The position numbers were made by a program, and so were the translations under genes. A stretch of DNA of 64,000 bases from Bacteroidota bacterium (lineage in GTDB: Bacteria; Bacteroidota; Bacteroidia; Chitinophagales; BACL12). Under the pieces are notes generated by a model. It did no database searches. It was not told the DNA's origin and was given only the letters and a program-made list of their open reading frames with translations. Positions 34,586-43,744 of this stretch are shown in pieces. The stretch is from assembly GCA_016718035.1 (NCBI GenBank), contig JADKEK010000001.1:868001-932000 (forward strand), written 5' to 3'. Position 1 is the stretch's first letter; the number at the start of each line of letters is the position of its first letter.

Positions 34586-36739
34586 TTAGTTTTTAATGAA
34601 GTTTAGTGTCTCAGTGATATTCCCAGAAACAATTTGAATATAATATAACCCGGAAGGGATAAAAGAAATGTCATCAAAGATGAGTTTATCGCATGTGGTT
34701 ATATATTGAATTTGCTGACCCATATTATTTAACAATGTAATTCTTTTAAAATCGCTATTTGTTGTTTCAATTATTAATGATGAAGAAGCAGGGTTTGGAT
34801 AGACAATAGCATTTAATGTCAACTCCTGCCCTTCTTTACATGGTACAAAAACAGCAATACTATTCGAGTTTTTAAAACAGCCTGATGCTACTTTTGTTAC
34901 ACGACATTTATAACTACCCGGCGTTGTTGCTACAAAAGTTAATGCCGTTGCGCCTGCAATCGGTGTTGCACCCTTATACCATTGATAACTGCAACTGCCA
35001 ACAGGAGTTACAGACAAAGTAACATTTCCGCCAACACAAAAAGAAGTCGGGCCACCAGGCGTTATTGCGGCTGATGGTTTTTTATTTACTATCACATTTA
35101 TGCCAGCAGACTCAGCTGATGCACAGTCGCTTTCGGTATAACAGGTATATAATCCTTTTTGTGAAGTTATGTATGTTGCTGATGTAGCACCTGCTATTGG
35201 CGCATCATTGCGTTTCCATTGAACAGTTGTGCCTGAATAAGTGGCATTAATCGTTACTGTTTCACCCTGACAAATTGTTGTGGGACCTGTAGCAGTAATT
35301 GTAATAGAATCACTTAAATCTTCATCAATTAATCCGTTACAATTATCGTCAACAGTATTACAAATTTCTGTGAATGGAATACATTCAGCATTCATAGTTA
35401 CAATCCAAAAATCATATGTTTCAGGGCCTCCTAAATTGTTTTCCGCTTTGTCGATACCGGCAGGTGATTTTGACGAACCTGCCAATACAATTTCAAGATT
35501 TGCACCTTGAGTAATACTTGCAGATTGGTCTTCGGTTGTGCTTCCTATTGCATTTTGTTCCAATAAATCACCGGTGGATGATATTTTTACATACCAATAA
35601 TCGCTGCCACCAATGTTTGCTTCTGTTTTATCACCTGAAATTCCTGAATAACTAAGCCCAAATAATCCGAATCCACCATCATCCAATTTTATCATATCGT
35701 ATAATATTTCGGTATCGTTGCCACCAATATTATTTTGCCAAACAATATTGCCGCTCGAATTTAATTTCACAATCCAATAATCAGTGCTCATTCCATAAGC
35801 GATTTCTGTTTTATCTCCATCAATATCCGAAGATGAATATCCCCCAACTACGTAGCCACCATCAGAGTCGAGAATTATTTTCCTGACAATTTCAGCACCT
35901 GTTCCTCCAATAGTATTTTGCCATTGAATATTGCCCAGGTGATTTAATTTTATTACCCAATAATCTGCGTTACCTATTAATGCTTCTGTTTTGTCGCCGG
36001 AAACACCTGATTGCGAATAACCTCCAATGATATATCCGCCATCCCAGGTTGTTTCAACTGTATAGTTATAATCATAATTATCGCCGCCAATGGTATTTTC
36101 CCATAATAAATTACCGGAATTATCAAGTTTCATCACCCAATAATCAGAAGTAAAAGAAGGTCCTTTATTGGCTTCTGATTTATCGCCACTTATACCGGAT
36201 AATGAAAATCCAACAACTATATAACCCAAATCGAAGGTTTGTTTGATAGCCATTGCCTGATCATTATCATTTCCACCAATTGCATTTTGCCATTCGATGG
36301 AACCAGTAGCACTTAATTTTACTATCCAAAAATCATTTCCACCATTTGATGCTTCAGTTTTATCACCCGATATCCCCGAACCGGAATAACCGGCTACCAC
36401 ATAACCACCATCAAAAGTTTGCACAATTGAATTGGCAGCATCATCCGCTAAACCACCAATTGTATTATCCCATTCAATATTGCCAACAGAATCAGTTTTT
36501 ACAATCCACATATCATAACCTCCAATATTATTTTCCGATTTATCAGGGGAAATAGTTGAACTTGAATATCCTGCAAAAATATATCCGCCATCGGAGGTGC
36601 TGACGGTCGATTTGACGAATTCATTTTGACTGCCGCCTATTGTGTTCTGCCAACTAAATGGTTGCGCATGAAGGCTGCTAAATGCAAATTGGAGTAAAAG
36701 AATACTCAAGGCATTCAAAAATAAGTAGTGTGGCTTCAT
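34586..36739 (-). CDS. Array gene 11: seven-blade propeller/MopE/Ig/T9SS protein
   Basis: 717 residues from ATG 36739. Automated translation joins it to the upstream gene into one frame of 1457 codons, but an internal signal peptide (KPHYLFLNALSILLLQFAFS, then S-L-H-A-Q) and a complete restart of the blade series mark this start. Seven blades run from QPFSWQNTIGG to about residue 455; blade 7 is degenerate (DLLEQNAIGSTTED). The MopE-like motif is EICNTVDDNCNGLIDED, followed by Ig-like domains (VQWKRNDAPIAGATS; YQWYKGATPIAGAT) and the tail IVYPNPASSSLIIE ending L-N-F-I-K-N. Gap to gene 12 is 39 bases. Confidence 0.85.
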   Translation of the reverse strand: MKPHYLFLNALSILLLQFAFSSLHAQPFSWQNTIGGSQNEFVKSTVSTSDGGYIFAGYSSSTISPDKSENNIGGYDMWIVKTDSVGNIEWDNTIGGLADDAANSIVQTFDGGYVVAGYSGSGISGDKTEASNGGNDFWIVKLSATGSIEWQNAIGGNDNDQAMAIKQTFDLGYIVVGFSLSGISGDKSEANKGPSFTSDYWVMKLDNSGNLLWENTIGGDNYDYNYTVETTWDGGYIIGGYSQSGVSGDKTEALIGNADYWVIKLNHLGNIQWQNTIGGTGAEIVRKIILDSDGGYVVGGYSSSDIDGDKTEIAYGMSTDYWIVKLNSSGNIVWQNNIGGNDTEILYDMIKLDDGGFGLFGLSYSGISGDKTEANIGGSDYWYVKISSTGDLLEQNAIGSTTEDQSASITQGANLEIVLAGSSKSPAGIDKAENNLGGPETYDFWIVTMNAECIPFTEICNTVDDNCNGLIDEDLSDSITITATGPTTICQGETVTINATYSGTTVQWKRNDAPIAGATSATYITSQKGLYTCYTESDCASAESAGINVIVNKKPSAAITPGGPTSFCVGGNVTLSVTPVGSCSYQWYKGATPIAGATALTFVATTPGSYKCRVTKVASGCFKNSNSIAVFVPCKEGQELTLNAIVYPNPASSSLIIETTNSDFKRITLLNNMGQQIQYITTCDKLIFDDISFIPSGLYYIQIVSGNITETLNFIKN

Positions 36740-36758
36740 AATCAAACCAAATATACCA

Positions 36759-38959
36759 TTATTGTTTGACAAAACCCTCGAAAATGATGTGTTATCTCCT
36801 ACCGACTGAATCAAATACAATCCATTAGGAAGGGTTGATATATCTATTACAGTTTCATTAGCAGTTGTTGTAATTGTTAGCACCATTTTACCTGTCGCAT
36901 CAACAACCATAAATTCATAATTAGATTGAATTACATCAATGGTTTGCAACACCAAATTATCATGAGCAGGATTTGGATAAACTGTCCAATTGTTGGCAGA
37001 CATATTTTCACCTTCTTTGCATGTAACTAATACCGCAATTGCATTCGACATTTTAATACAACCGGAAGCCGTTTTTGTAACACGACATTTATAATTTCCT
37101 GAAGTTGTTGCAACGTATACATTTGCAGTAGCACCAGCAATTGATGCACCGCCTTTAAACCACTGATAGGTGGCACCTCCGACAAGGGTTTCGGTAAGTG
37201 TTACACTTCCGCCTTCACAAAAAGTTGTTGGTCCACCGGCAGTAATACTCGCCTTCGGATTTTTATTTACTGTTACACTAATTTCATTAGAAAGATTAGT
37301 TGCACAATCACTGCTTGTTTCACATGTGTAGATTCCTGTTGCTGTGGCCGTATAAGTGTCAGCTGTTGCACCTGCTATTATTACACCATTCTTTTTCCAT
37401 TGTACTGCTGTTCCTGAATAAGTAGCGTTAAGTAGTACACTTTCGCCCTGACAAACTGTAGTGGTGCCTGATGCTTCTATTGTAATTGTTTCTGTAACAC
37501 CATCATCTATTAAACCATTACAATCATCATCTAATGTATTACATATTTCGGTTGCCGGTATACATTCCCCATTTAATTTTATTAACCAGACATCATCCAT
37601 TCCGTACAAAGGTGATGTTTTATTACCGTTCGATTCTGACCAACTTAAAGCGGAAATGAGAATTCCACCATCAGCACCTTCACAAAACCCAAAAGCAATA
37701 TCAGAATCTGTTCCACCTATCACATTTTGCGAACTAATATTGCCAATTGTATCGAGTATCAATACCCATATATCAGCAATATCGGGACCACCAATTCGTG
37801 GAACGGTTTTATCACCATTTGCAGTGGAACCCGACATACCTCCGATGATATAAGTTCCATCGCTAAGTTGAATGCCTGCATAACATTGATCATCGCGTGT
37901 TGCACCAATGGTATTTTGCCAAATTATATCACCTGATGTATTTAATTGCATTACGTAGTAATCGCCTAATCCAACAGCTGCACCAAATTGCGCTTCTGTT
38001 TTATCACCACTTATTTCAGAGGCAGAAGAACCACCAACAAAATAATTGCCGTCTAATGTTTGCTGGCAAAAATATACATCGTCGTTATGACTACCGCCTA
38101 TGGTATTTTGCCAATCAATTGTGCCTGAGCTGCTTAATTTTAATACCCAGAAATCATTCATACCATTAGTATTTTCATTTTTATTACCGGAGAAATTGGA
38201 ATTGGAACTTCCTCCAATAATAAATCCGCCATCGGCTGTTAAATTAATATCGGCAAATAAATCGGTGCCGTTACCACCGTATGCTTTTTCCCATATTTTT
38301 GTTCCGGATGCATTTAATTTTATTATCCAATAATCTTTTCCCCCAAATGAAGATTCTGTTTTATTGCCTGAAATATCTGATTCACTGTCTGCTCCAACAA
38401 TATAACCACCATCGGCTGTTTGATGCACGGCATAACAATTTTCATTTTGATCGCCACCTAAAGATGTTTGCCATTCGATAGTTCCGGATGCATTTAATTT
38501 TAAAATCCAGCAGTCATAAATACCATAAAGTGGCGCTGTTTTATTTCCACCTGGCAATGAAGATGAATAACCACCAATAATATATCCGCCGTCTGTAGTT
38601 TGTTCCGCATGCACGGCTACATCTGAGCCTGAACCTCCAAACAATTTTTGCCATTGAATATTACCAATTGCATCCAATTTAATAATCCAATAATCATCAT
38701 TTCCATAACCAGCAATTGTTTTGTTACCTGAAATGCCCGATTCTGATGTGCCGGCCATAATATACCCACCATCGGAAGTTACAGCTGTTTGCAAAGTAAA
38801 ATCAATCAAAGAACCACCAAAAGTTTCCTGCCACGACATTTCAGGAAATTGCGCTGATACCGTATTTATAAAACCGAGTGACATCACAAAACAAATAATT
38901 ACAAGTAATAATTTATTTGTCTTGTTGTTGGAATAATTGGTACAAAAGTTTATGAACAT
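36759..38959 (-). CDS. Array gene 10: seven-blade propeller/MopE/Ig/T9SS protein, 3' frameshift
   Basis: About 733 residues if one base is restored. Signal peptide ends near F-I-N-T-V-S-A-Q. Seven blades: the series starts MSWQETFGGSLIDFTLQ; blade 7 is NISSQNVIGGTDSDI. Then EICNTLDDDCNGLIDDGV, Ig-like domains (VQWKKNGVIIAGATA; YQWFKGGASIAGATA) and the tail TVYPNPAHDNLVLQ. Near 36775-36777 a run of three G (minus strand) leads out of frame: as read, S-F-S-R-V-L-S-N-N continues into the next gene; with a fourth G it ends S-F-S-R-G-F-V-K-Q-stop at 36759, the normal T9SS ending. The gap to gene 11 is then 19 bases. Confidence 0.85.
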
Positions 38960-38974
38960 ATAATGGTAATATTA

Positions 38975-41164
38975 TTACTGTTTAATGAATGATGTTTGTA
39001 AAGCATTTAATTGAGATGAAGATTTAATATAATATAATCCGGAAGCAAGATTTGAAATATCTAATACAGATTGATTATTTTCCAAATTAAATGAAAATAC
39101 GGTTTTTCCTGTTGCATCTAATACCTCGAATAATTCAACATAGTCAGCAGCCGCATGTAAGGATATTGTTATTGTTTCGTTTGCCGGATTAGGGAATATT
39201 TCCAGGTTGCTATTTTCTAAATCAATAGAAGAAGTTCCTTCTTTACATGAAACAATAACCGCAATTGCATTTGAATTTTTAAAACAACCAGTAGCCGTTT
39301 TTGTAACTCGGCATTTATAATTTCCTGAAGTTGTTGCCACATAAGTTAAAGATGTAGCTCCGGCAATAAGTGATGCACCTTTGTACCATTGGTAAGTGGC
39401 ACCCCCAACAGGCATTACATTGAGTGTAACACTTCCACCCGGGCAAAACGATGTTGGTCCGCCTGCATAAATAGTTGCTTTCGGATTTTTATTTACCGTT
39501 ACAACAATTACTTCAGAAGTTGTGGTATCGCAGTCGCTATAAGTATCGCATGAATAATTACCTGTTGCATTTGCCGTATAAGTTGATGATATTGCACCTG
39601 GAATAATTATCCCATTTTTCTTCCATTGTAAGGATGTTGCGGAATGTGTTGCAGATAATACAACACTACCGCCCTGACAAAAAGTTGTTGCACCACCTGC
39701 TGATATCGAAATGGTTTCATTGATATCTTCATCAACCAATCCGTCGCAATCATCGTCATAACCATTACATAATTCTAACCCTGGAATATAATCATCATCG
39801 ATTTCCATTATCCAGTAATCCGGGTAAGTTGTGCCACTTGCATTATTTTCTGATTTATCACCGGTCGCATTGGAATAAGAATAACCGGCTGCGACAAAAT
39901 CACCAGGTGATTTTTCGTATATAGCTCTCCCAATATCATTGTTGTTGCCACCAATTGTTTCCTGCCAACAAATTCCCCCTGTTTGATTAATTTTAATTAT
40001 CCAGTAATCAGTTGCGGACCCACCCACTGACACCTCATCTTTATCCATATTTGCACCTGAATTAGATTCACCAATTACTATTACACCATTATCTTCAGTA
40101 GCAGAGATCGCATAAAGAAAATCGGTGCTGAAACCGCCAATTGTATTTTCCCATATGATATTACCAATGGTATCAATTTTATAAACCCAATAATCGGTTC
40201 CATTATTTGTTTCCGATTTATTTCCAGAAATACCTGAATCAGAATAACCTCCAACTACATAATTACCATCAATTGTTTGCGCAATACCGCCAATAAAATC
40301 GTTATGGTTACCACCGATTGTTTTCTCCCATTGAATATTACCGACATCATCTAATTTAATCAGCCAATTATCGAAATCACCAATTATTGGTTGCGATTTA
40401 TCAAATCCCACGCCTGAATATGACTCAGTAGCGATTAAAAATCCGCCATCTGCAGTCAAAATCATATCTGACAAATAATCATCCATGTCGCCTCCAATAT
40501 TTTGTTGCCAAATAATACTGCCAGTTGACGATAATTTGAGTACCCATACATCGTTATGAAAACCCGGGGTTCCGTTTAATGCCTCCGTTTTATCATATCC
40601 AATTCCAGAATAGGAATTACCTGCGACAACGAAACCACCATCAGGTGTTTCTCGAATTATTTCAGCATAATCAATATGTAATCCACCTATGGTATTTTGC
40701 CATTCAATACCACCGGTGCTATTTAATTTCACAATCCACATATCATTGTTTTCAAATAACCCCAAAGTATTTTCAGTTTTATCACCCGAAATATTGGATT
40801 TTGAGTGACCTGCTAAAATATATCCGCCATCGCTTGTGGCATGACCATCAAGGCAAAAATCATCTTTACTTCCACCAATAGTGTTTTGCCATTCAATATT
40901 CCCGGATGCATCAAGTTTCATAACCCAATAATCCATAAAACCCGCACCGATTACATTTTCTGTTTTATCACCACCAATTCCAGATTTTGAAAATCCGACA
41001 CAAAAAGTACCGCCGTCCAATGTCGGACCGGCACGCCAAAGTTTATCATCGTTGGTGCCACCAATAGTGTTTTGCCAATTAATAGTTTGTGCGGTTGCAA
41101 ATAGCGGAAAAAACGTAATTATTAAATTTATAATTACAACCTTGAGTGTGTGTAATGATTTCAT
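38975..41164 (-). CDS. Array gene 9: seven-blade propeller/MopE/Ig/T9SS protein
   Basis: 729 residues. Signal peptide KSLHTLKVVIINLIITFFPL then F-A-T-A-Q. Seven blades from TINWQNTIGGTNDDKLW to GICWQETIGGNNNDIGR; in several, the KTE loop varies (GIGYDKTEALNG, GVGFDKSQPIIG, GANMDKDEVSVG). The MopE-like motif differs most from consensus, LELCNGYDDDCDGLVDED. Ig-like domains: LQWKKNGIIIPGAIS and YQWYKGASLIAGATS, then C-K-E-G-T and T9SS tail LEIFPNPANETITIS ending T-S-F-I-K-Q. Only 15 bases separate its 3' neighbour gene 10 and 2 bases its 5' neighbour gene 8, so it is within an operon. Confidence 0.9.
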   Translation of the reverse strand: MKSLHTLKVVIINLIITFFPLFATAQTINWQNTIGGTNDDKLWRAGPTLDGGTFCVGFSKSGIGGDKTENVIGAGFMDYWVMKLDASGNIEWQNTIGGSKDDFCLDGHATSDGGYILAGHSKSNISGDKTENTLGLFENNDMWIVKLNSTGGIEWQNTIGGLHIDYAEIIRETPDGGFVVAGNSYSGIGYDKTEALNGTPGFHNDVWVLKLSSTGSIIWQQNIGGDMDDYLSDMILTADGGFLIATESYSGVGFDKSQPIIGDFDNWLIKLDDVGNIQWEKTIGGNHNDFIGGIAQTIDGNYVVGGYSDSGISGNKSETNNGTDYWVYKIDTIGNIIWENTIGGFSTDFLYAISATEDNGVIVIGESNSGANMDKDEVSVGGSATDYWIIKINQTGGICWQETIGGNNNDIGRAIYEKSPGDFVAAGYSYSNATGDKSENNASGTTYPDYWIMEIDDDYIPGLELCNGYDDDCDGLVDEDINETISISAGGATTFCQGGSVVLSATHSATSLQWKKNGIIIPGAISSTYTANATGNYSCDTYSDCDTTTSEVIVVTVNKNPKATIYAGGPTSFCPGGSVTLNVMPVGGATYQWYKGASLIAGATSLTYVATTSGNYKCRVTKTATGCFKNSNAIAVIVSCKEGTSSIDLENSNLEIFPNPANETITISLHAAADYVELFEVLDATGKTVFSFNLENNQSVLDISNLASGLYYIKSSSQLNALQTSFIKQ

Positions 41165-41166
41165 TT

Positions 41167-43371
41167 TTATTGTTTAATAAATATGCTATTGTTAAGTTGA
41201 CTAGTTGATGAAGATTGAATAAAATATACACCCGGAGTTAACCCGGAAATATCAATTGTTATTTCATTATTTAAACATTGTTGCACTAAAACATTTTTAC
41301 CTGCAGCATCACAAATTACAATCACAGTTTGTTCAGCATTTGCACTATTTATTTTCACATCAATAAATTGATGAGCAGGATTCGGATATACCAACAAGTT
41401 CGAATTATCAGTCAGCTCCTCACCTTCTTTACATGTTATAAAAACCGCAATACTATTTGAATTTTTAAAACACCCGGTTGCTGCTTTTGTAACACGACAT
41501 TTATAATTTCCCGCTGTGGTTGCAACGTAACTTAAACCTGTAGCTCCTGCAATTGGTGCAGCCCCTTTATACCATTGATAGGTGCAACCTCCGGAAGGTG
41601 TTTCGGTTAAGGTAACACTACCACCTGCACAAAATGAGGTTGGTCCCCCTGCAGAAATAGATGCACTTGGGTTTTTATTTACAACTACAACAATATTGGC
41701 TGAAGTATCTGCATCACAATCACTTGAGGCTACACATGAATAAGTGCCTTTTATGCCTGTAGTATAGGTAGAAGCGGTTGCACCGGGAATGTTTACACCA
41801 TTCTTTTTCCATTGTAAAGTGGAACCTGTATGTGTTGCAGTAAGTACAACGGTATTGCCCTGACAAATTGTTGTTGGCCCATCAGCTGCAATTGAAATTT
41901 CAACAGTAATACCGTCATCAATTAATCCATTACAGTTGTCGTCTAAACTATTACAAATTTCATCAGTGGGAACACATTCATTTAAATACACTAACCAGAA
42001 ATCGCCATTGCCGTATGTACCTACTGTTTTATTACCGGTAATTCCGGATGTGGAAATGCCGCCTAAAACCAATTGGCCATCATTTAACTCAATTATATCA
42101 TAACAATAATCTGATAATGCACCACCAATATTTTTGTCCCAAATTATATTTCCTAAACTATCTAATTTCACCACCCAATAATCTGCCACACCAAACATAT
42201 TTTCCGTTTTATCACCGGAGGCCGGAGAGGTGGAGTAACCACTTACAGCAAAACCTCCATCACTGGTTTGAGTTAATCCGTGACAATAATCATCACCAGT
42301 ACCACCGATTGTATTTTCCCATTCTACAATTCCGGAACTATTCACCTTTACTACCCAATAATCATAAGTTGTTGGGGCACCTGAGATATTATTTTCACTT
42401 TTATCTCCAGACGCCATAGATAACGTATAAGTTCCTATAATTGCTCCACCGTCGGGAGTAATTTCCAGTTCAAATGCCGTTTCAGTGCTATTGCCTCCAA
42501 TAGTATTTTGCCACACAATATTCCCACTGGCATCGAGCTTTAGAACCCAAATATCTGTTGAGAATCCGGGGCCAACAGTTCCTTCTGTTTTATCACCTGA
42601 AACCGGCGATGCGGAACTACCGGAAACAATAAAACCACCGCCGGAAATTTCCTGTGCTCTAAAACAATAATCGGCAGATGTGCCACCAATGGTATTTTGC
42701 CACACAATATTTCCTGCGGCATTTAGTTTTAGAATCCAATAATCAGCATCACCAATATGATTTTCTGTTTTGTCCCCTGATATATCGCTATAAGAGTATG
42801 CACCAACAATATACCCACCGTCTGAAGTGTTTTCTATAGAACCTAAATAATCACTGGAATTGCCTCCTATAGTATTTTGCCAAACAATATTTCCTGTTGC
42901 GTCTAGTTTAATAATCCAAATGTCAATGGAACTTGCATGGTTATTTTCTGTTTTAATTCCTGAAATACCGGAGACTGAATATCCGCCCAATATATACCCT
43001 CCATCTAATGTTTGGGCAACTGTCTCAAGTTGGTCGTAATCCGAACCCCCATAAGTTTTTTGCCATTCGATGTTTCCGGCAGCATCGGTTTTTACAACCC
43101 AATAATCACTATTGCCATAATTGCCATCTGTTTTAATACCGGAAATTCCGGAATAAGTATATCCTGCTGCAATAAGTCCACCATCACTAGTGGCATCGAG
43201 GTTGTAGGCGCCTTCACTTAATGAGCCACCCATCGTTTTTTGATCAGTTATATCCACTATTTGTGCTTGCATTTGCATCACACAGAAACTTAATCCAATT
43301 AGGATTGAAACAGTAGATTTAAAATACATTCCAGGGAATTGGGTTTTGGATAATGCTTTTTTAGCTAACAT
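41167..43371 (-). CDS. Array gene 8: seven-blade propeller/MopE/Ig/T9SS protein
   Basis: 734 residues from ATG 43371; ATG 43329 would give a tidier signal peptide (YFKSTVSILIGLSFCVMQMQ, A-Q). Seven blades from VDITDQKTMGGSLSEG to NIIWDKNIGGALSDYC. Blades 1 and 2 carry SGISGIKT instead of SGISGDKT, as in gene 6. EICNSLDDNCNGLIDDGI precedes the Ig pair (LQWKKNGVNIPGATA; YQWYKGAAPIAGATG), then CKEGEE and tail LVYPNPAHQFIDVK. First gene of a five-gene run (8 to 12); the 373-base gap upstream should hold the promoter but no exact -7 element was found. Confidence 0.9.
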   Translation of the reverse strand: MLAKKALSKTQFPGMYFKSTVSILIGLSFCVMQMQAQIVDITDQKTMGGSLSEGAYNLDATSDGGLIAAGYTYSGISGIKTDGNYGNSDYWVVKTDAAGNIEWQKTYGGSDYDQLETVAQTLDGGYILGGYSVSGISGIKTENNHASSIDIWIIKLDATGNIVWQNTIGGNSSDYLGSIENTSDGGYIVGAYSYSDISGDKTENHIGDADYWILKLNAAGNIVWQNTIGGTSADYCFRAQEISGGGFIVSGSSASPVSGDKTEGTVGPGFSTDIWVLKLDASGNIVWQNTIGGNSTETAFELEITPDGGAIIGTYTLSMASGDKSENNISGAPTTYDYWVVKVNSSGIVEWENTIGGTGDDYCHGLTQTSDGGFAVSGYSTSPASGDKTENMFGVADYWVVKLDSLGNIIWDKNIGGALSDYCYDIIELNDGQLVLGGISTSGITGNKTVGTYGNGDFWLVYLNECVPTDEICNSLDDNCNGLIDDGITVEISIAADGPTTICQGNTVVLTATHTGSTLQWKKNGVNIPGATASTYTTGIKGTYSCVASSDCDADTSANIVVVVNKNPSASISAGGPTSFCAGGSVTLTETPSGGCTYQWYKGAAPIAGATGLSYVATTAGNYKCRVTKAATGCFKNSNSIAVFITCKEGEELTDNSNLLVYPNPAHQFIDVKINSANAEQTVIVICDAAGKNVLVQQCLNNEITIDISGLTPGVYFIQSSSTSQLNNSIFIKQ

Positions 43372-43744
43372 AGGTATATAAATATGTTCTAAAAATATCA
43401 AATTTGTTAACCGTTAAGGCATAATATTAACACATCTGTGGTAAATGAGACTTATTAAACAATAACTGCTATATAATTACCAATAAGCGTATTTAATTGT
43501 TTGGGTTTGACAATCTGAATTCAATAGGTAAAGTGTCGAAATTCAAGACCTCCATCAAACGTATTAATTAAATAAATATGTGTAATGATTATTTAATGAA
43601 TGATCTAAAAATCTATTATTAATGAAGACCAGTTTGTCCTAATTAAGTAACTCATAATAGTGCTATTTTAGCAATAAAATGCAACCATTTTCCTGTTTTT
43701 TCAAACGATTAATTACTACAGTCATTTCATTAATCGAACAACAT
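43372..43744. other. Intergenic region inside the array
   Basis: AT-rich, no gene seen. It contains an inverted repeat CGATTAAT / ATTAATCG (43706-43713 and 43729-43736) with a 15-base spacer, lacking a T run, so it is not a typical terminator. It should include the promoter of the gene 8-12 run. Confidence 0.5.

Noticed and set aside
37461..37853. Plus-strand open frames of up to 130 codons inside the array
   Set aside because: They are antisense shadows of the repeat-rich minus-strand genes and have low-complexity products.
34586..38959. A single 1457-residue protein
   Set aside because: An internal signal peptide follows a complete T9SS tail and a one-base change gives a normal stop; it is two genes.
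43706..43736. Inverted repeat CGATTAAT / ATTAATCG as a terminator
   Set aside because: No T run follows on the minus strand and the loop is 15 bases.
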